From Haematobia irritans (lineage: Eukaryota > Arthropoda > Insecta > Diptera > Muscidae): a stretch of DNA of 64,000 bases. The notes beneath the pieces are model-generated. The model searched no databases. It was given only the letters and a program-made list of their open reading frames with translations, and was not told where the DNA came from. A program made the position numbers and the translations under genes. The DNA lies in the NCBI RefSeq assembly GCF_050003625.1, contig NC_134398.1, positions 94,325,674-94,389,673 of the forward strand. The letters run 5' to 3'. The stretch's first letter is position 1; each line of letters starts with the position of its first letter. Positions 20,594 to 31,570 of the stretch are shown here, piece by piece.

Positions 20594-20734
20594 CCCATTG
20601 TCCCTTGTCATTGAGCTTAACATGGAATCGGGCAGCACTCAGTGATAAGAGAGAAGTTCACCACTGTGGTATCACAATGGACTGAATAGTCTAAGTGAGC
20701 CTGATACATCGGGCTGCCACATAACCTAACCTAA
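20594..20734 (+). mobile_element. SINE copy 3, 5'-truncated
   Basis: Retains the 3' part (TGTCCCTTGTCATTGAGCTT ... ATCGGGCTGCCAC) and a TAACCTAACCTAA tail. Likely target duplication CATATA at 20588-20593 and 20735-20740. No tRNA head. Inserted in gypsy pol. Confidence 0.85.
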
Positions 20735-20740
20735 CATATA

Positions 20741-21291
20741 ACACAATTGCTCATATTGCCACAGGTACTTATGCGCTATTATCTGACGTTGCCGTTGGTG
20801 TTAGCAACGGATGCAAGCCAAACAGGATTAGGAGCAGTCCTATCACATCGCCCGAGTAATGGTATACAAAGACCTATAGCGTATGCTAGCCGAACATTGA
20901 GCACCACGGAGGAAAAGTACCCCCAAATAGATAAGGAGGCGTTGGATATAGTGTGGGCAGTACAAAAGTTTTTCCCCTATTTTTATGCCAGGAAATGGAC
21001 TCTTATTACAAATGGACTCTTATTACTTTGTCCCAAATTTTGCATCCTGAAAAGTCATTGCCCATTCTGTGCATAAGTCGAATTCAAATTATTCCGATTT
21101 TTTTGGCCAACTTCAATATCCACATTGAACATCGATAAAGATATCGAGCAATTAGCAAGCTTGTGAAAGATGCGCGGAAGTGGCATCTTTGCCAAAAAAC
21201 GTTTTCAGAACACCATTGGGAATATCCTTGGGCACCATGGGAAAGAGTGCATATAGATTATGCTGGACCCATTTTTGGAAAAATGTTATTA
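20741..21291 (+). pseudogene. gypsy RT thumb, RNase H and start of integrase
   Basis: VLMRYYLTLPLVLATDASQT and GLGAVLSHRPSNG mark the RNase H domain, followed by KYPQIDKEALDIVWAVQKFF. Broken by a short duplication (GGACTCTTATTACAAATGGA region near 20997-21025) and stops. Near 21240-21291 the integrase start PWERVHIDYAGPIFG appears. Interrupted by the hAT element at 21300. Confidence 0.85.
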
Positions 21292-21629
21292 GTTGTGAGC
21301 AGGACTGTGGAGTCGGGGTCGGAGTCGTAAAAATTTTGCTCGACTCCGACACCGGCTAAACCAATTTTTTTAAAATACTTCACATTTTTGTAACTAAGCA
21401 AGTTTTTACGCAAATTAGTTTCCATTGTGTTATTCATTCGATCAATGTACAGCATGATTGTAAATGAAAATCAACTTCCAATTATGTTTCCTAGAATATT
21501 AGACTAGCAGATGGGCTGGATCGATCCATTTTAATGCCCATATCAATTTATTTGAAATGTTTCGAACAATCGATATTATCTTTATTTTAATTTTATTTTA
21601 AGGTCATATACATATGTGAAATATTGGCA

Positions 21630-22615
21630 GAAAATTTTTTCAAAATGTTATTTCTATAAAAAGTTTTGTCAAAATTTTATTTCTATAGAAATATTTCTTT
21701 TTCTATAGAAAATTTTGTCAAAATTTTATTTCTATAGAAAATTGAGTCAAAATTTTGTTTCTATAGAATATTTTGCAAAATTTTATTTCTATAGAAAATT
21801 TTGTTTGTTACACAAAATTTTTTTAAAATTTTATTTCTATTGATAATTTTATTTCTATAAAAATTTAAGTCAAAATTGTATTTCTATAGAAAATCTTGCC
21901 AAAATTTTATAGTAATAGATTTTTTTATTAGAAAATTTGGTCAAAATTTTATTTCTATAGAAAATTTTGTCAAAATTTTATTTCTATAGAAAATTTTGTC
22001 AAAATTTTATTTCTATAGAAAATTTAGTCAAAATTTTGTTTCTGTAGAATATTTTGCAGAATTTTATTTACTACACAAAAATTTTTCTAAAATTGTATTT
22101 TTATTGATAATTTTTTCAAAATTTTATTTCTATAAAAAAAATTTTCAAATTTTATTTCTATAGCAAATTTTCTCAATTTTTTTTTCTTACTGATGCTCAC
22201 TGATACTCACTGCTATAAAAAATGTATTCAAAATTTTATTACTATAGAAATATTTTTTTCTATATAAAATTTAGTCAAAATGTTATTTCTATAGAATATT
22301 TTGCAAAATTTGATTTCTATAGAAAATTTTGCAAAATTTTGTTTGCTACACAATTTTTTTTTAAATTGTATTTCTATTGATAATTTTTTCAAACTTTTAT
22401 TTTTATAAAAAATTTTGCCAAATTTTATTCAAAATTGTATTTCTATATATTTAGTCAAAATTTGATTTCTATAGAAAATCTTGCCAAAATTTTATTTCTA
22501 TAGAAAATTTAGTCAAAATTTTGTTACTGTAGAAAATTTTCCAAAATTGTATTTCTATATAAAATTTTGAAAAATTTTATTTACTACACAAAAAATTTTC
22601 CAAAATTGTATTCAG
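21630..22615. repeat. AT-rich 28-bp minisatellite
   Basis: Degenerate tandem copies of AAATTTTGTCAAAATTTTAT followed by TTCTATAG. The same unit occurs inverted at 27672-28190 and 40080-40262, each in a different element. Confidence 0.9.
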
Positions 22616-22619
22616 TGAG

Positions 22620-22885
22620 CATACAATTTGGGAAAAATTGCTGCTAAGTCGAAAACTTGTAGAAATGACTCAAATTTTCAAATTTTTCAATGAATGAATC
22701 ATAAATGCATTTTTGCGAAATTGTCTAAACAATTATAAATATTTCCCAAATATTGCCCGAGTTTTGTAGAAGTCTGATTTGAGATTTTATCAAAATGTAG
22801 ATCTAAATACAAAGTTGTGCAGAGTATATTATAATCGGCCCGCCCGACTTTAGACTTTCCTTGCATTTTTATTTTTCGTTAAAAT
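22620..22885 (-). repeat. diverged family B repeat fragment
   Basis: The minus strand reads AAGGAAAGTCTAAAGTCGGG, then an imperfect GGGCCGA and ATACTCTGCACAAC, matching the 5' end of the copy at 34441. 22885-23230 carries further diverged family B-like sequence. Confidence 0.65.
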
Positions 22886-23371
22886 TCCCATAACGTTAGA
22901 TTTAAATTTTAAGTGCATAGATTTTGTAGAAGTATATACAATTTTATCTGAATCAATTCAGATGCAAATTCATGCATATGGAAATATAAACCTTTATATA
23001 GCTCGCAACAAATTTAAAGGATTTGAAATAGTATCAATAATTTTGGTCCACAAATACATATACTGTTGGTATATTCTCATATTATGATGGGTATTTATAT
23101 CATTATTTTATTTTTTAAACATTACCATAAATTTGAAATATAGAGTTCAATTGGCATCTAATGTGAAATTAAGACCTTTTTTTGCACACATAAATAAATA
23201 CTATACTTTATATCGGTCCACTTACGGTACCCCCCACAATAGAACTACAAATTAGTGGTATTAAAATGAGATTTAGTTATATTACCCGGAGTCGACTCCG
23301 GAGTCGGAGTCGAGCTGATGAAAAATGCTGGAGTCGGAGTCGAGCAAAATTGGCTCGACTCCACAGCCCTG

Positions 23372-23467
23372 GTTGTGAGTGATGCATAGAGAATCAACAG
23401 CAGCTGCAACAATAGATATACTCGATGAAATGTTTTCGGTTTACGGCTCACCTGTAACAGTTGTGAC
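23372..23467 (+). pseudogene. gypsy integrase core fragment
   Basis: Short in-frame segment ESTAAATIDILDEMFSVYGS plus PVTVVT of the integrase core between two hAT-type insertions. It resumes at 24936. Confidence 0.75.
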
Positions 23468-24927
23468 CAGTGTACGAAAACAAACGAAACGATTGAGGTA
23501 CGTATCATTTAAAGTCACAAACTTTTCAATTTTCGTCAATCGTTTTGTACGCAGACAAAAACAAAACAACAAACATTTCAGAAGCAAAAGAGACGAAACG
23601 ATTGCTTTTATGCTCTTCGGATTTGCGGCGCCAAGTTGTTTCGTTCAGCAACGATGATAAAAATGTTAAAAAAATCTTATTTACCAAAATAACAGGTGTT
23701 ATTGTTCCAGGAATAAATTGAATAAATAATGCAAGACAAAAATAAATAACATTTTTTTTCTTCTTGTAACGACTCAATGAAACGTTTGCATTCAATGTGT
23801 ACTGGGGGCTAATTACGGCATTCGATATCGAATTCATAATCGTATCGAAAAAATTGTCGATACGATTAAAAGTTTGGATCACGGGATTCGATCGAAATTT
23901 GATGCAATTTCTCAAGCGTTGCCAACAGCAAAAAACGAAGCAGAACAAAATGAAATGACAAAATTAAGTTAGCGTCACAAAATAGAATTAGAAAAAACAT
24001 GTTTTTGGAGGTTTCAAAGTAAATAGTAAATTTTATTGCATTATATCTTATGGACCCATATCTCCGAATTCCTACATAATTGGAGAATGAGATGTATATA
24101 AAATAATTCGGCGACAAATACGGAATAAAAGTGCACATGTTATTGGTGTAAGTACATGGGTTTGAAATGGTGTGCACTGTTAGAAAGTCACCTTTTGCAG
24201 GCTCAATGGACGATATCGGCTGATGAAGGAGGCGTTCAAATGGAAAATAATTTTTGGTGGCATGTCAACGTCAATTCTGCCGCCTTAAAACTTTTTGCGA
24301 GTGGAAGCCTTCATAATTCACTATTCTTACAAGGTGGACCAGAAGCGTTATATTGTCACGGAATGGTACGGTATTTGGTTGATCACAATCTCTTGGATAT
24401 CGATCTGGCATGTGCACTTTATATATGGTTATTTGCCAAGCTAGGATGCTCGCTCTCGAACTCGACTATGACCAATTTTTGTTTAACTTTTATTCGAGTT
24501 GCATTACTCCTAAATATTAAAAATATGTTCATTATATGTAAATTTACTACAAATTACCAACAATTCGAACTAAAACTAAAATATTTACTATTCCTATATG
24601 GCGAAAACAATGTAACAAACAAATGAAAAATGTTTTACGATTGCAATTTACCAATCGAAAAAATTGTCGATCAAACAAACTCGATATCGACTCCCGTGAT
24701 CCGAAAAATTTAGATTTCGATCACAAGTTCTCGATATCGAATGCCGTGATTAGCCCCCTGTTTTGTTTTCTATATTTTACTAAGCACCGCAGTACTTTTC
24801 AGTTTAGGTTTGGTTTCCACTCACGAACAAAAACAATACAAAACGAAAGGCAAGCTCCGCCATCTTGGGGTTTCGTTTCGTTTTGGATATGTGGATTGTA
24901 CGAAACGAAACAATTGGAAACGTTTTG
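23468..24927. mobile_element. insertion with 8-bp target duplication (hAT-like), carrying an inner TIR element
   Basis: GTTGTGAC at 23460-23467 and GTTGTGAT at 24928-24935 flank it, and the gypsy integrase frame continues cleanly across once the insert is removed. Termini CAGTGTACGAAAAC ... CGTTTTG are only weakly inverted. The interior contains ACGAAACGAAACAATTG-like motifs near both ends and an inner element at 23812-24760. No coding sequence recognised. Confidence 0.7.
23812..24760. mobile_element. inner TIR element with long interrupted inverted repeats
   Basis: Left CTGGGGGCTAATTACGGCAT continuing into TCGATATCGA, right end its complement (TCGATATCGAATGCCGTGAT, TAGCCCCCTG). Homology extends inward (GATCACGGGATTCGATC against the ACTCCCGTGATCC segment), so the inverted arms are about 100 bp. 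No target duplication found. Confidence 0.75.
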
Positions 24928-24935
24928 GTTGTGAT

Positions 24936-25184
24936 AGATAATTTACATTGTTTTAAATCTGCAGAATTTGGCAGTTTTTTAAGGAACTCCGGTGTAAGAT
25001 ATCATAAGAGTATTGCTCCTTATCACCCTGTCACAAATGGCCAGGCTGACCGCTGTGTTCACTCAGTCAAGAGATTTTTGAAGGCCATGGGAACCTGTAG
25101 TGCAACACTACAACGAAATGTGAACATCTTCCTTCGTCAATATAGAAAGGCTCCACATACCACGACAACAGAGTCACCGGCGAT
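24936..25184 (+). pseudogene. gypsy integrase, C-terminal core
   Basis: GSFLRNSGVRYHKSIAPYHP, VTNGQADRCVHSVKRFLKAM and LRQYRKAPHTTTTESPA are typical of gypsy integrase around the catalytic Glu; here the residue after NGQAD is R where Glu is usual (NGxAE), so the active site appears damaged. Cut by a hAT MITE at 25185. Confidence 0.85.
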
Positions 25185-25719
25185 TAGGGATGCCAGACTT
25201 GCTCTTTTAAAGAGCACATGTGATCTTTTTTACAAAATGTGCTCTTAAAACAGGATAGGCCAAAAGAGCACGCAAAATTGTACTCTTTTTGTGCTCTTTG
25301 TATACATGGCAACAATTATTACTCCAACGCGATTCAATAAATGGTAAAACTGAACATACGTAAATGTCACACTACGAGATTTTCCTACGCCGTTATTTTC
25401 TAATTAAATAGTGTTTTACTTTATATATCAGAGTCGAAGAAGAGCACGCCGATGTTGCTTCTTCACTTTGTATTCTGTTCTAAATGTAAACAAACTTATT
25501 TCAATAAAATGTTTTAACAAAAACAACAACAAAAAATACTTACAAAGTATTGTAAGAAAATTAGCTTGAGTTAAAAGTGGTTTATTTTATGTATATGTTA
25601 TGAACCTTTTTATGTTTAAATGAATTAAGGAATTAAATGTTTTTATTTTATTTTAAAAAGTGTGCTCTTTTTATAAACTGAATGTGCTCTTTTTGCCTCT
25701 TCAAAATCTGACATCCCTA
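25185..25719. mobile_element. hAT MITE, TAGGGATGCCAGA family
   Basis: Ends TAGGGATGCCAGA ... TCTGACATCCCTA. Target duplication CCGGCGAT / CCAGCGAT (25177-25184, 25720-25727, one mismatch). The interior has many copies of GTGCTCTTTT or its complement. Inserted in gypsy integrase coding sequence, which resumes in frame at the duplication. Confidence 0.9.
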
Positions 25720-25727
25720 CCAGCGAT

Positions 25728-26858
25728 GGCATTTTAGGCCGAACAATACGAATTAAGATTGAGCTAATAAAGCCCGATAGTTTACAAACTAGGGTAAGTG
25801 AGAAACAAAGAGCCGCATTCAAACCTTCCTTATCCCCAGGTCAACGTGTATTCTTTCTATCCGGAAATCCAAGAATGCAGCGGTGAATAAAAGGAACGAT
25901 TACACGACGGATGGGTGACCTACATTATGAAGTGGATTACAGAGGCAAGCCATATAAACGTCACATTGATCAGATTAGTAAGTTCCATAATTCAATAGGA
26001 AGCACAGATAAATTGGGGAAAACAAAGCTTGGAGGTGTCGAAACTTTTGATCCGTATAGAAAAAAGATTGGAGATTGCAAAATAGTGGGCGCACATGCCG
26101 TGGAATCCAGTCCATCTGAGCAACCGCGAGTAGGGACAATTATATCCGCAGCAAAGTCGGATATAATTGTCCCTAGAAACTGTGCAGTCGAAACACCAAT
26201 AGTGAGCCGTTGTGACCAGACACCTCGAAGAGACATAGCAAATACACCCAAACAAACGCCTATTCAGACTAGAGGTGTGCACGTGAGTAATATTTTGCTC
26301 ACGCTCACGCACACTCACGACGGAGAAATCTTATTCACGCTCACGCACGCTCACGAAAAGAAAATTTGTACCCACGCACACTCACGCACGAAAATCTTTT
26401 AATGTCGTGACTCACGAAAAATATCGTGACTCACGAATAATTTTATGAGTAATTTACCTATAGAACCTGATTGAAAACATAAGTATGATTAAAATCGAGA
26501 GCGTTATAAAACTCTACACCTAGGGTGTCACTAAAATTATAAATGTATTCGTAAGCATATTATGTTCGTACGCGGAATTATTTTCGTGAGTGTGTTTTTC
26601 CGAAATTCGTTACTCACGCACACTCACGAAGATATTATTTTGGTGACTCACGCTCACGCACGGCATTTGGTTGGTTAATCACGCACACTCACGCCGTTGC
26701 CGTCAGCGTGAGTCACGAAAATTTTCGTGAGTCACGACAATTTCGTGTCACGTGCACACCTCTAATTCAGACTGAGAGATCCATGAATCAGCTAGAAGTC
26801 CCAGAAGCACCGAGAAGATCACAGAGGCTCAGAAAACGGCGAGTACTGTACTCTCCCT
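25728..26858 (+). pseudogene. gypsy integrase C-terminal tail, interrupted by a hAT MITE
   Basis: IRIKIELIKPDSLQTRVSEK, then LSPGQRVFF (C-terminal beta-barrel start), a stop near 25886, then GDLHYEVDYRGKPYKRHIDQ and a hydrophilic tail. After the insertion at 26270-26764 the frame continues to EAPRRSQRLRKRRVLYSP and a stop (near 26860), just before the purine tract AGGAGGTGAGGAAAGAAA and the 3' LTR. Confidence 0.8.
26270..26764. mobile_element. hAT MITE, TAGAGGTGTGCACGTGA family
   Basis: Perfect 17-bp inverted ends TAGAGGTGTGCACGTGA / complement. Perfect target duplication ATTCAGAC (26262-26269, 26765-26772). Filled with CTCACGCACACTCACG-type short repeats in both orientations. A diverged relative lies at 57990-58740. 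Confidence 0.93.
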
Positions 26859-26876
26859 AGGAGGTGAGGAAAGAAA

Positions 26877-27032
26877 TGTTACGTATTGGTTACTATTACA
26901 CTAATTATGCTTTATTTACTCTTTTGTTTTGACATTCTTAACACACATACGAACATGTCATATATACTTATTCTCACATTTTGTTATTTCATCATATCAG
27001 TGTATTGAATTACTGCGTTGAATAAAGACCAA
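26877..27032 (+). repeat. gypsy 3' LTR
   Basis: TGTTACGTATTGGTTACTAT ... GTTGAATAAAGACCAA, matching 12113-12183 plus 17166-17264. The LTR appears to continue after the TIR element as AATGAAATGGA at 29763, matching AATGAAATAGA near 17253. Confidence 0.85.
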
Positions 27033-27671
27033 CCCAGCAAAAACTCCTATTACCAGGTATGAGTACATTGCAAGCATACCAGTAGTCGAAAAATAAGTAC
27101 ATCGTCGCAAGCATACCAGCTATACTCAAAAACTGCGAGCGAGTTTGCTGCCCTCATATCTATTTACAATTTGTGCTTTGAAAATCTCTATGAAATGTAA
27201 TTTTTTTTCTGAAATGTAATTTTCGCTAAAAATTATTTTTTGTATCATTATTACATTTGTTGATTAGAACACATTGTATTTAACGAAAATAAAACAATAT
27301 TAACATGCACTTTATTTCATCCGTCTTATTTATAATACATATAAACATGTGTGCGAGGTGGTAAATGTTACCACCACGTGGACAGTTAAAGGTTAACTGT
27401 GCTCACAATCGCTGTAGAGGTTATTCTTTTTTGAAAAATGTCAAGAAAAAAAGCAAACTTTCAAGAAAAATTTAATTTAATAATATTTAATAAGAATAAA
27501 AAAACAAAACAAAAAATAATAATTTTAACAAGTATATACGGCCGTAAGTTCGGCCAGGCCGAAGCTTATGTACCCTCCATCATGGATTGCGTAGAAACTT
27601 CTTCTAAACACTGCCATCCACAATCGAATTACTTAAGTTGCGGTAACGCTTGCCAATGGCAAGGTAGTAGA

Positions 27672-28190
27672 CATAAAAGTTTGACAAAATTTTCTACATA
27701 AATAAAATTTTAACAAAATTTTCTATAGAAATAAAATTTTCACAAAATTTTCTATAGAAAAAAAATTTTGACAAAATATTCTATAGAAAGAAAATTTTGA
27801 CAAAAATTTCTACAGAAATAAAATTTTAACAAAATTTTCTATAGAAATAAACTTTTGACAAAATTTTCTATAGAAATAAAATCTTGGTAGATTATTTGTG
27901 GCTCGAGTGGCAACCATGATTATGAACCGAATAAAATTTGAACAAAATTTTCTATAGAAATAAAATTTTGACAAAATTTTCTATAGAAATAAAATTTTGA
28001 AAATGATGAAAATTTTATTATGAAACGAATAAAATTTTAACATTTTCTCTAGAAATAAAATTTTGACAAAATTTTCTATAGAAATAAAATTTTGACAAAA
28101 TTTTCTATAGAAATAAAATTTTGACAAAATTTTCTATAGAAATAAAATTTTGACAAAATTTTTTATAGAAATAAAATTTTGGTAGATTAT
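27672..28190. repeat. 28-bp minisatellite inside family A element
   Basis: Tandem units of ATTTTCTATAGAAATAAAAT plus TTTGACAA, inverted relative to the array at 21630-22615. Two spacers (near 27890 and 28190) share GTAGATTATTT.TGGCTC.AGTGGCAACCATGAT. Confidence 0.9.
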
Positions 28191-28305
28191 TTTTGGCTCT
28201 AGTGGCAACCATGATCATGAACCGATATGGACCAATTTTTGTGTGATTGGACCAATTTTGGTATGGTTGTTAGCGACCATATACTAACACCACGTTCCTA
28301 ATTTG

Positions 28306-29280
28306 AACCGGATCGGATGAATTTTGCTCCTCCAAGAGGCTCCGGAGGTCAAATCTGGAGAGCGTTTTATATGGGGGCTATATATAATTATGGACCGATA
28401 TGGACCAATTCTGGCACGGTTGTTAAAGATCATATACTAACACCATGTTCCAAATTATAACCGGCTTGGATGAAATTTGCTTCTCTTGGAGACTTCGCAA
28501 GCCAAATCTGGGGATCGGTTTATATGGGGGCTATATATAATTATGAACCGATGTGGACCAATTTTTGCATGGTTGTTAGAGACTATATACCAACATCATT
28601 TACCAAATTTCAGCCGGATCGGATGAAATTTGCTTCTTTTGAGGCTTCGCAAGCCAAATCTGGGGATCGGTTTATATGGGGGTTATATATAATTATGGAC
28701 CGATGTGGACCAATTTTTGCATGATTGTTAGAGACCATATACCAACACCATGTACCAAATTTCAGCCGGATCGGATGAAATATGCTTCTCTTAGAGGCTC
28801 CGGAAGCCAAATCTGGGGATCGTTTTATATGGGGGCTATATATAATTATGGACCGATGTGGACCAATTTTTGCATGGTTGTTAGAGACCATATACCAACA
28901 CCATGTACCAAATTTCAGCCGGATCGGATGAAATTTGCTTCTCTTTTAGGCTCCGCAAGCCAAATCTGGGGATCGGTTTATATGGGGGCTATATATAATT
29001 ATGGACCGATGTGGACCAATTTTTGCATGGTTGTTAGAGACCATATACCAACACCATGTACCAAATTTCAGCCGGATCGGATGAAATTTGGTTCTGTTTT
29101 AGGCTCCGCAAGCCAAATCTGGGAATCGGTTTATATGGGGGCTATATATAATTATGGACCGATGTGGACCAATTTTTGCATGGTTGTTAGAGACCATATA
29201 CCAACACCATGTACCAAATTTCAGCCGGATCGGATGAAATATGCTTCTGTTAGAGGCTCCACAAGCCAAATCTGAGGGTC
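28306..29280 (+). repeat. 153-bp tandem array (about six units)
   Basis: The segment CAGCCGGATCGGATGAAAT or its equivalent begins near 28306, 28459, 28612, 28764, 28917, 29070 and 29223, a spacing of 152-153 bp. Each unit carries TATATGGGGGCTATATATAA and CCAATTTTTGCATGGTTGTT. Because 153 is a multiple of three, long repetitive frames stay open on both strands; they are not genes. Confidence 0.95.
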
Positions 29281-29772
29281 CCTTTATATGGGGGCTATAC
29301 GTAAAAGTGAACCGATATGGCCCATTTTCAATACCATCCGACCTACATCGATAACAACTACTTGTGCCAAGTTTCAAGTCGATAGCTTGTTTCGTTCGGA
29401 AGTTAGCGTGATTTCAACAGACGGACGGACGGACATGCTTAGATCGACTCAGAATTTCACCACGACCCAGAATATATATACTTTATGGGGTCTTAGAGCA
29501 ATATTTCGATGTGTTACAAACGGAATGACAAAGTTAATATACCCCCATCCTATGATGGAGGGTATAAAAATGGAGGGTCTCAGCAGGATTCAAACCCGGA
29601 TCTCAAGATATGATTTTAATTACTGGTATTAATAAAAGGAATCACTTTTGGTCTACACAGGTAAGTTATTATTTTTAAATCACAGGTAATACTACAAGTA
29701 GTAAGTTTTTGATTACCAGTATTACTGGAAGAATCACTAGAGCTTACCCAGTTTTTGCTGGGAATGAAATGG

Positions 29773-30064
29773 AGTTGAATTCGTTGTGAGTGAATTAACA
29801 AAAATGTGTAGTATGTTTACATCATTCTTCGCTGTGTTTCGGCAATGAAGGAGCGATTGCGACTAATTTTAGTCATAGTTCTTGGTTTACACTTTTTAAC
29901 GCCATAAAACGCAGACAGTCTTCCTATCTTTTGAATAACTTTAACGTCTTACACAATGTTTTAAATATATTTAACGATTGTTTTTCTGTTCGTACTTAGG
30001 TTAGGTTAGGTATAAAGCCGTTCGAAGCCTACATTTTCTTAAAGTTAACAAAATAACATTTCTT
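29773..30064. other. me31B intron, no recognised element
   Basis: AT-rich. One TTAGGTTAGGTTAGG stretch at about 29997-30013 resembles the tail of the SINE/LINE pair in reverse orientation, but no body is attached. Confidence 0.4.
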
Positions 30065-30068
30065 TTAA

Positions 30069-30283
30069 CCCTCTAATGTCCCATTTTTGCCAGCTAATAA
30101 AATATTCAAGGTTTATTATACAAAAATATGAAACATATATACGGCAAAAATCCCGTTCTTGTTGTAAAGTCTATTTATAGATTTAACTATTTTTTTTATT
30201 TTAAACTATTTTGTTGTTTTTAGGCGTGTTTCACTTTCCATGTTAAGGAAGGCCGCCATAAGGCGTCCTTGAACATTAGAGGA
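30069..30283. mobile_element. TTAA MITE (piggyBac-like), copy 1
   Basis: TTAA at 30065-30068 and 30284-30287; ends CCCTCTAATGTCCC and GAACATTAGAGGA. Subterminal GGCCGCCATAAGGCG. The same family, inverted, forms the frame of 44235-46379 (shared AGCTGG..AAAA, GGCGGCCTTC and AACAACAAAA blocks). Confidence 0.88.
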
Positions 30284-30553
30284 TTAAATTTAAATTTGTT
30301 GTTGGTATTATGTAAAATATATTAATATATGCATTTTTTATCAATTAAAATGTGTTTGTACAAGTATATTACAACATAGTTGTTTGAGTACCGATGTTAT
30401 TTAGAGAGGACATTACTAGACGCTACATAAACAAACTTATGTATGTACAAAAATACCTTAAGGTATTGTATTATTTGTGTTCCACATAACAATCTTGCAT
30501 CTTTATTGTGCACAAAAATAAGAAATCTGTGCAAAGTTAATCAATATATTTAC
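30284..30553. other. me31B intron flank downstream of exon 30932-30554
   Basis: AT-rich unique sequence leading from the MITE to the donor site GTAAATATATTG (30553-30542, minus strand). Nothing else recognised. Confidence 0.5.
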
Positions 30554-30932
30554 CTTTCTGATACAATCGTAATATATCATCTTTCAGTATTGTACCGCCA
30601 GTAGTAACCATTACTCGAATATCTAAATGTTTCGCCAATTCGATGCATATTTGAGATGTTTGCAAAGCAAGTTCTCTTGTTGGCACCATGATTAAAGCCT
30701 GAATATGGTCCTTCGATGGATCAATCTGTTCCAAAACCGGAATACAATAGGCACCAGTTTTTCCAGTTCCATTTTTAGCCCTCGCTAAAATATCTTTTCC
30801 ACTTAATGCTATTGGGATTGCCGCTTCTTGAATTGGAGAAGGTCGTTCCCATCCTTTTTCAAAAATGCCCATTAACAGTTTTCGTTTCAAACAGAATTCT
30901 TCAAATTCATTACCGCGAGTGTCAGTAACATC
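30554..30932 (-). CDS. me31B: me31B exon with Q motif and Walker A
   Basis: 379 nt, 126 codons plus one base, opening [20 protein letters not shown] after acceptor AG (30934-30933), phase 0. Shows the Q motif GWERPSPIQ, motif I AKNGTGKT (Walker A), PTRELALQ (Ia) and VTTGG. Donor GT at 30553-30552. Its last base joins TT at 1237-1236 to give the valine before QLIIATPGR. RecA domain 1 is therefore split by a 29.3-kb intron. The internal Met at 30890 is not a start; coding continues upstream through a proper splice site. No lesions. Confidence 0.96.
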
Positions 30933-31570
30933 CTAAAATATAAATATTCAGAGGATTACTTTTGGTATGCTTAATGTAATATCTAGTTATAAAAATCGAA
31001 TCAAATAAAATCTAATCGTGGTTCAACAAAGCATTTAACTAAATAGAAATTTGTTCAATTGTTTTTGTAAAAATGTTTTTGTTTTATACTAAACTTATTG
31101 TATATAAGTGTGGAAAAATAAGAAGCTGAGCAGATTGGGTTGTAATGAGTAACGAAGACAATTAAATGGTAAGAATTTGCGTTTTCCCGTTTCGAAGGCA
31201 ACATGCGCATTACCAGAAATATTGGCGTTTTCTAGATCAGTTTAATTTTCATTTTATTGTCAGTTATTGAACCTTTTATTTTTTATAAGTGGTTCATTAT
31301 TCAATCATACATTTTATTACAGATAAACTATCCGTAAGATATTATTCCTACAGCTTCTACAGGAAATATAAGCCATCCATATTCGATATTCACACACGTA
31401 AATCGCAAAAAAGCAATATAAACATAAAATATTATTCTTTTAATGTGAAGTTTAAATTAAAATTGGATTTAAGTCCAATACCCAGAAAAAATATTCATAA
31501 ATTTGGAAGCAGTACAAAATAATACTGTATACTGTAAGCAGAAATTTTCTGCGCTGTTTATTCGGCGCAA
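30933..31570. other. me31B intron, no recognised element
   Basis: AT-rich and low in repeats. The frames here show no family signature. Confidence 0.45.

Larger units (their letters stand above)
21300..23371 (+). mobile_element. hAT-type non-autonomous element, CAGGGCTGTGG family (copy 1)
   Basis: Perfect 8-bp target duplication GTTGTGAG (21292-21299, 23372-23379). Ends CAGGACTGTGGAGTCG ... CGACTCCACAGCCCTG with GGAGTCGGAGTCG-rich subterminal sequence. No transposase. Interior is mostly a 28-bp minisatellite and a diverged minus-strand family B fragment. Inserted in the gypsy integrase. Confidence 0.93.
12113..27032 (+). mobile_element. Ty3/gypsy-type LTR retrotransposon, dead and split by nested insertions
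   Basis: LTR fragments (12113-12183 plus 17166-about 17264; 26877-27032) share TGTTA.GTATTGGTTACTA, ACACATACGAACAT and GCGTTGAATAAAGA. Removing the insertions leaves about 3.3 kb of gag-pol. Insertions in order: LINE 12184-17165; mariner 17695-18985; mariner 19310-19920; SINE tail 20594-20734; hAT-like 21300-23371, 23468-24927, 25185-25719 and 26270-26764; and a TIR element at 27033-29762 inside the 3' LTR, whose tail resumes at 29763 (AATGAAATGGA). No target duplication for the gypsy element itself could be fixed. Confidence 0.85.
27527..29570 (+). repeat. family A non-coding element, complete
   Basis: Starts AACAAGTATATACGGCCG. A 5' hairpin TTCGGCCAGGCCGAA is followed by TACCCTCCATCAT, which is the inverted partner of ATGATGGAGGGTA at the 3' end. 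Contains a 28-bp minisatellite, a 153-bp tandem array, a GACGGACGGACGGACATG box, then AATATTTCGATGTGTTACAA, and a terminal hairpin ATACCCCCATC/GATGGAGGGTAT. No coding capacity beyond frames created by the array. Confidence 0.85.
27033..29762. mobile_element. TIR element, CCCAGCAAAAACT ends, inside the gypsy 3' LTR
   Basis: Ends CCCAGCAAAAACT and AGTTTTTGCTGGG. It carries a family A element (27527-29570), so its own length before that insertion was about 0.7 kb. Target duplication is at most AA. A lone matching terminus is at about 63070-63085. Non-coding. Confidence 0.75.

Noticed and set aside
28470..29275. Long repetitive reading frames (84-199 codons) on both strands
   Set aside because: They arise because the tandem unit is 153 bp, a multiple of three; sequence is non-coding repeat with no family signature.
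30554..30890. Met at 30890 as the start of a truncated helicase gene
   Set aside because: The coding frame continues upstream to a proper acceptor at 30933-30934 and on to exon 59479-59392.
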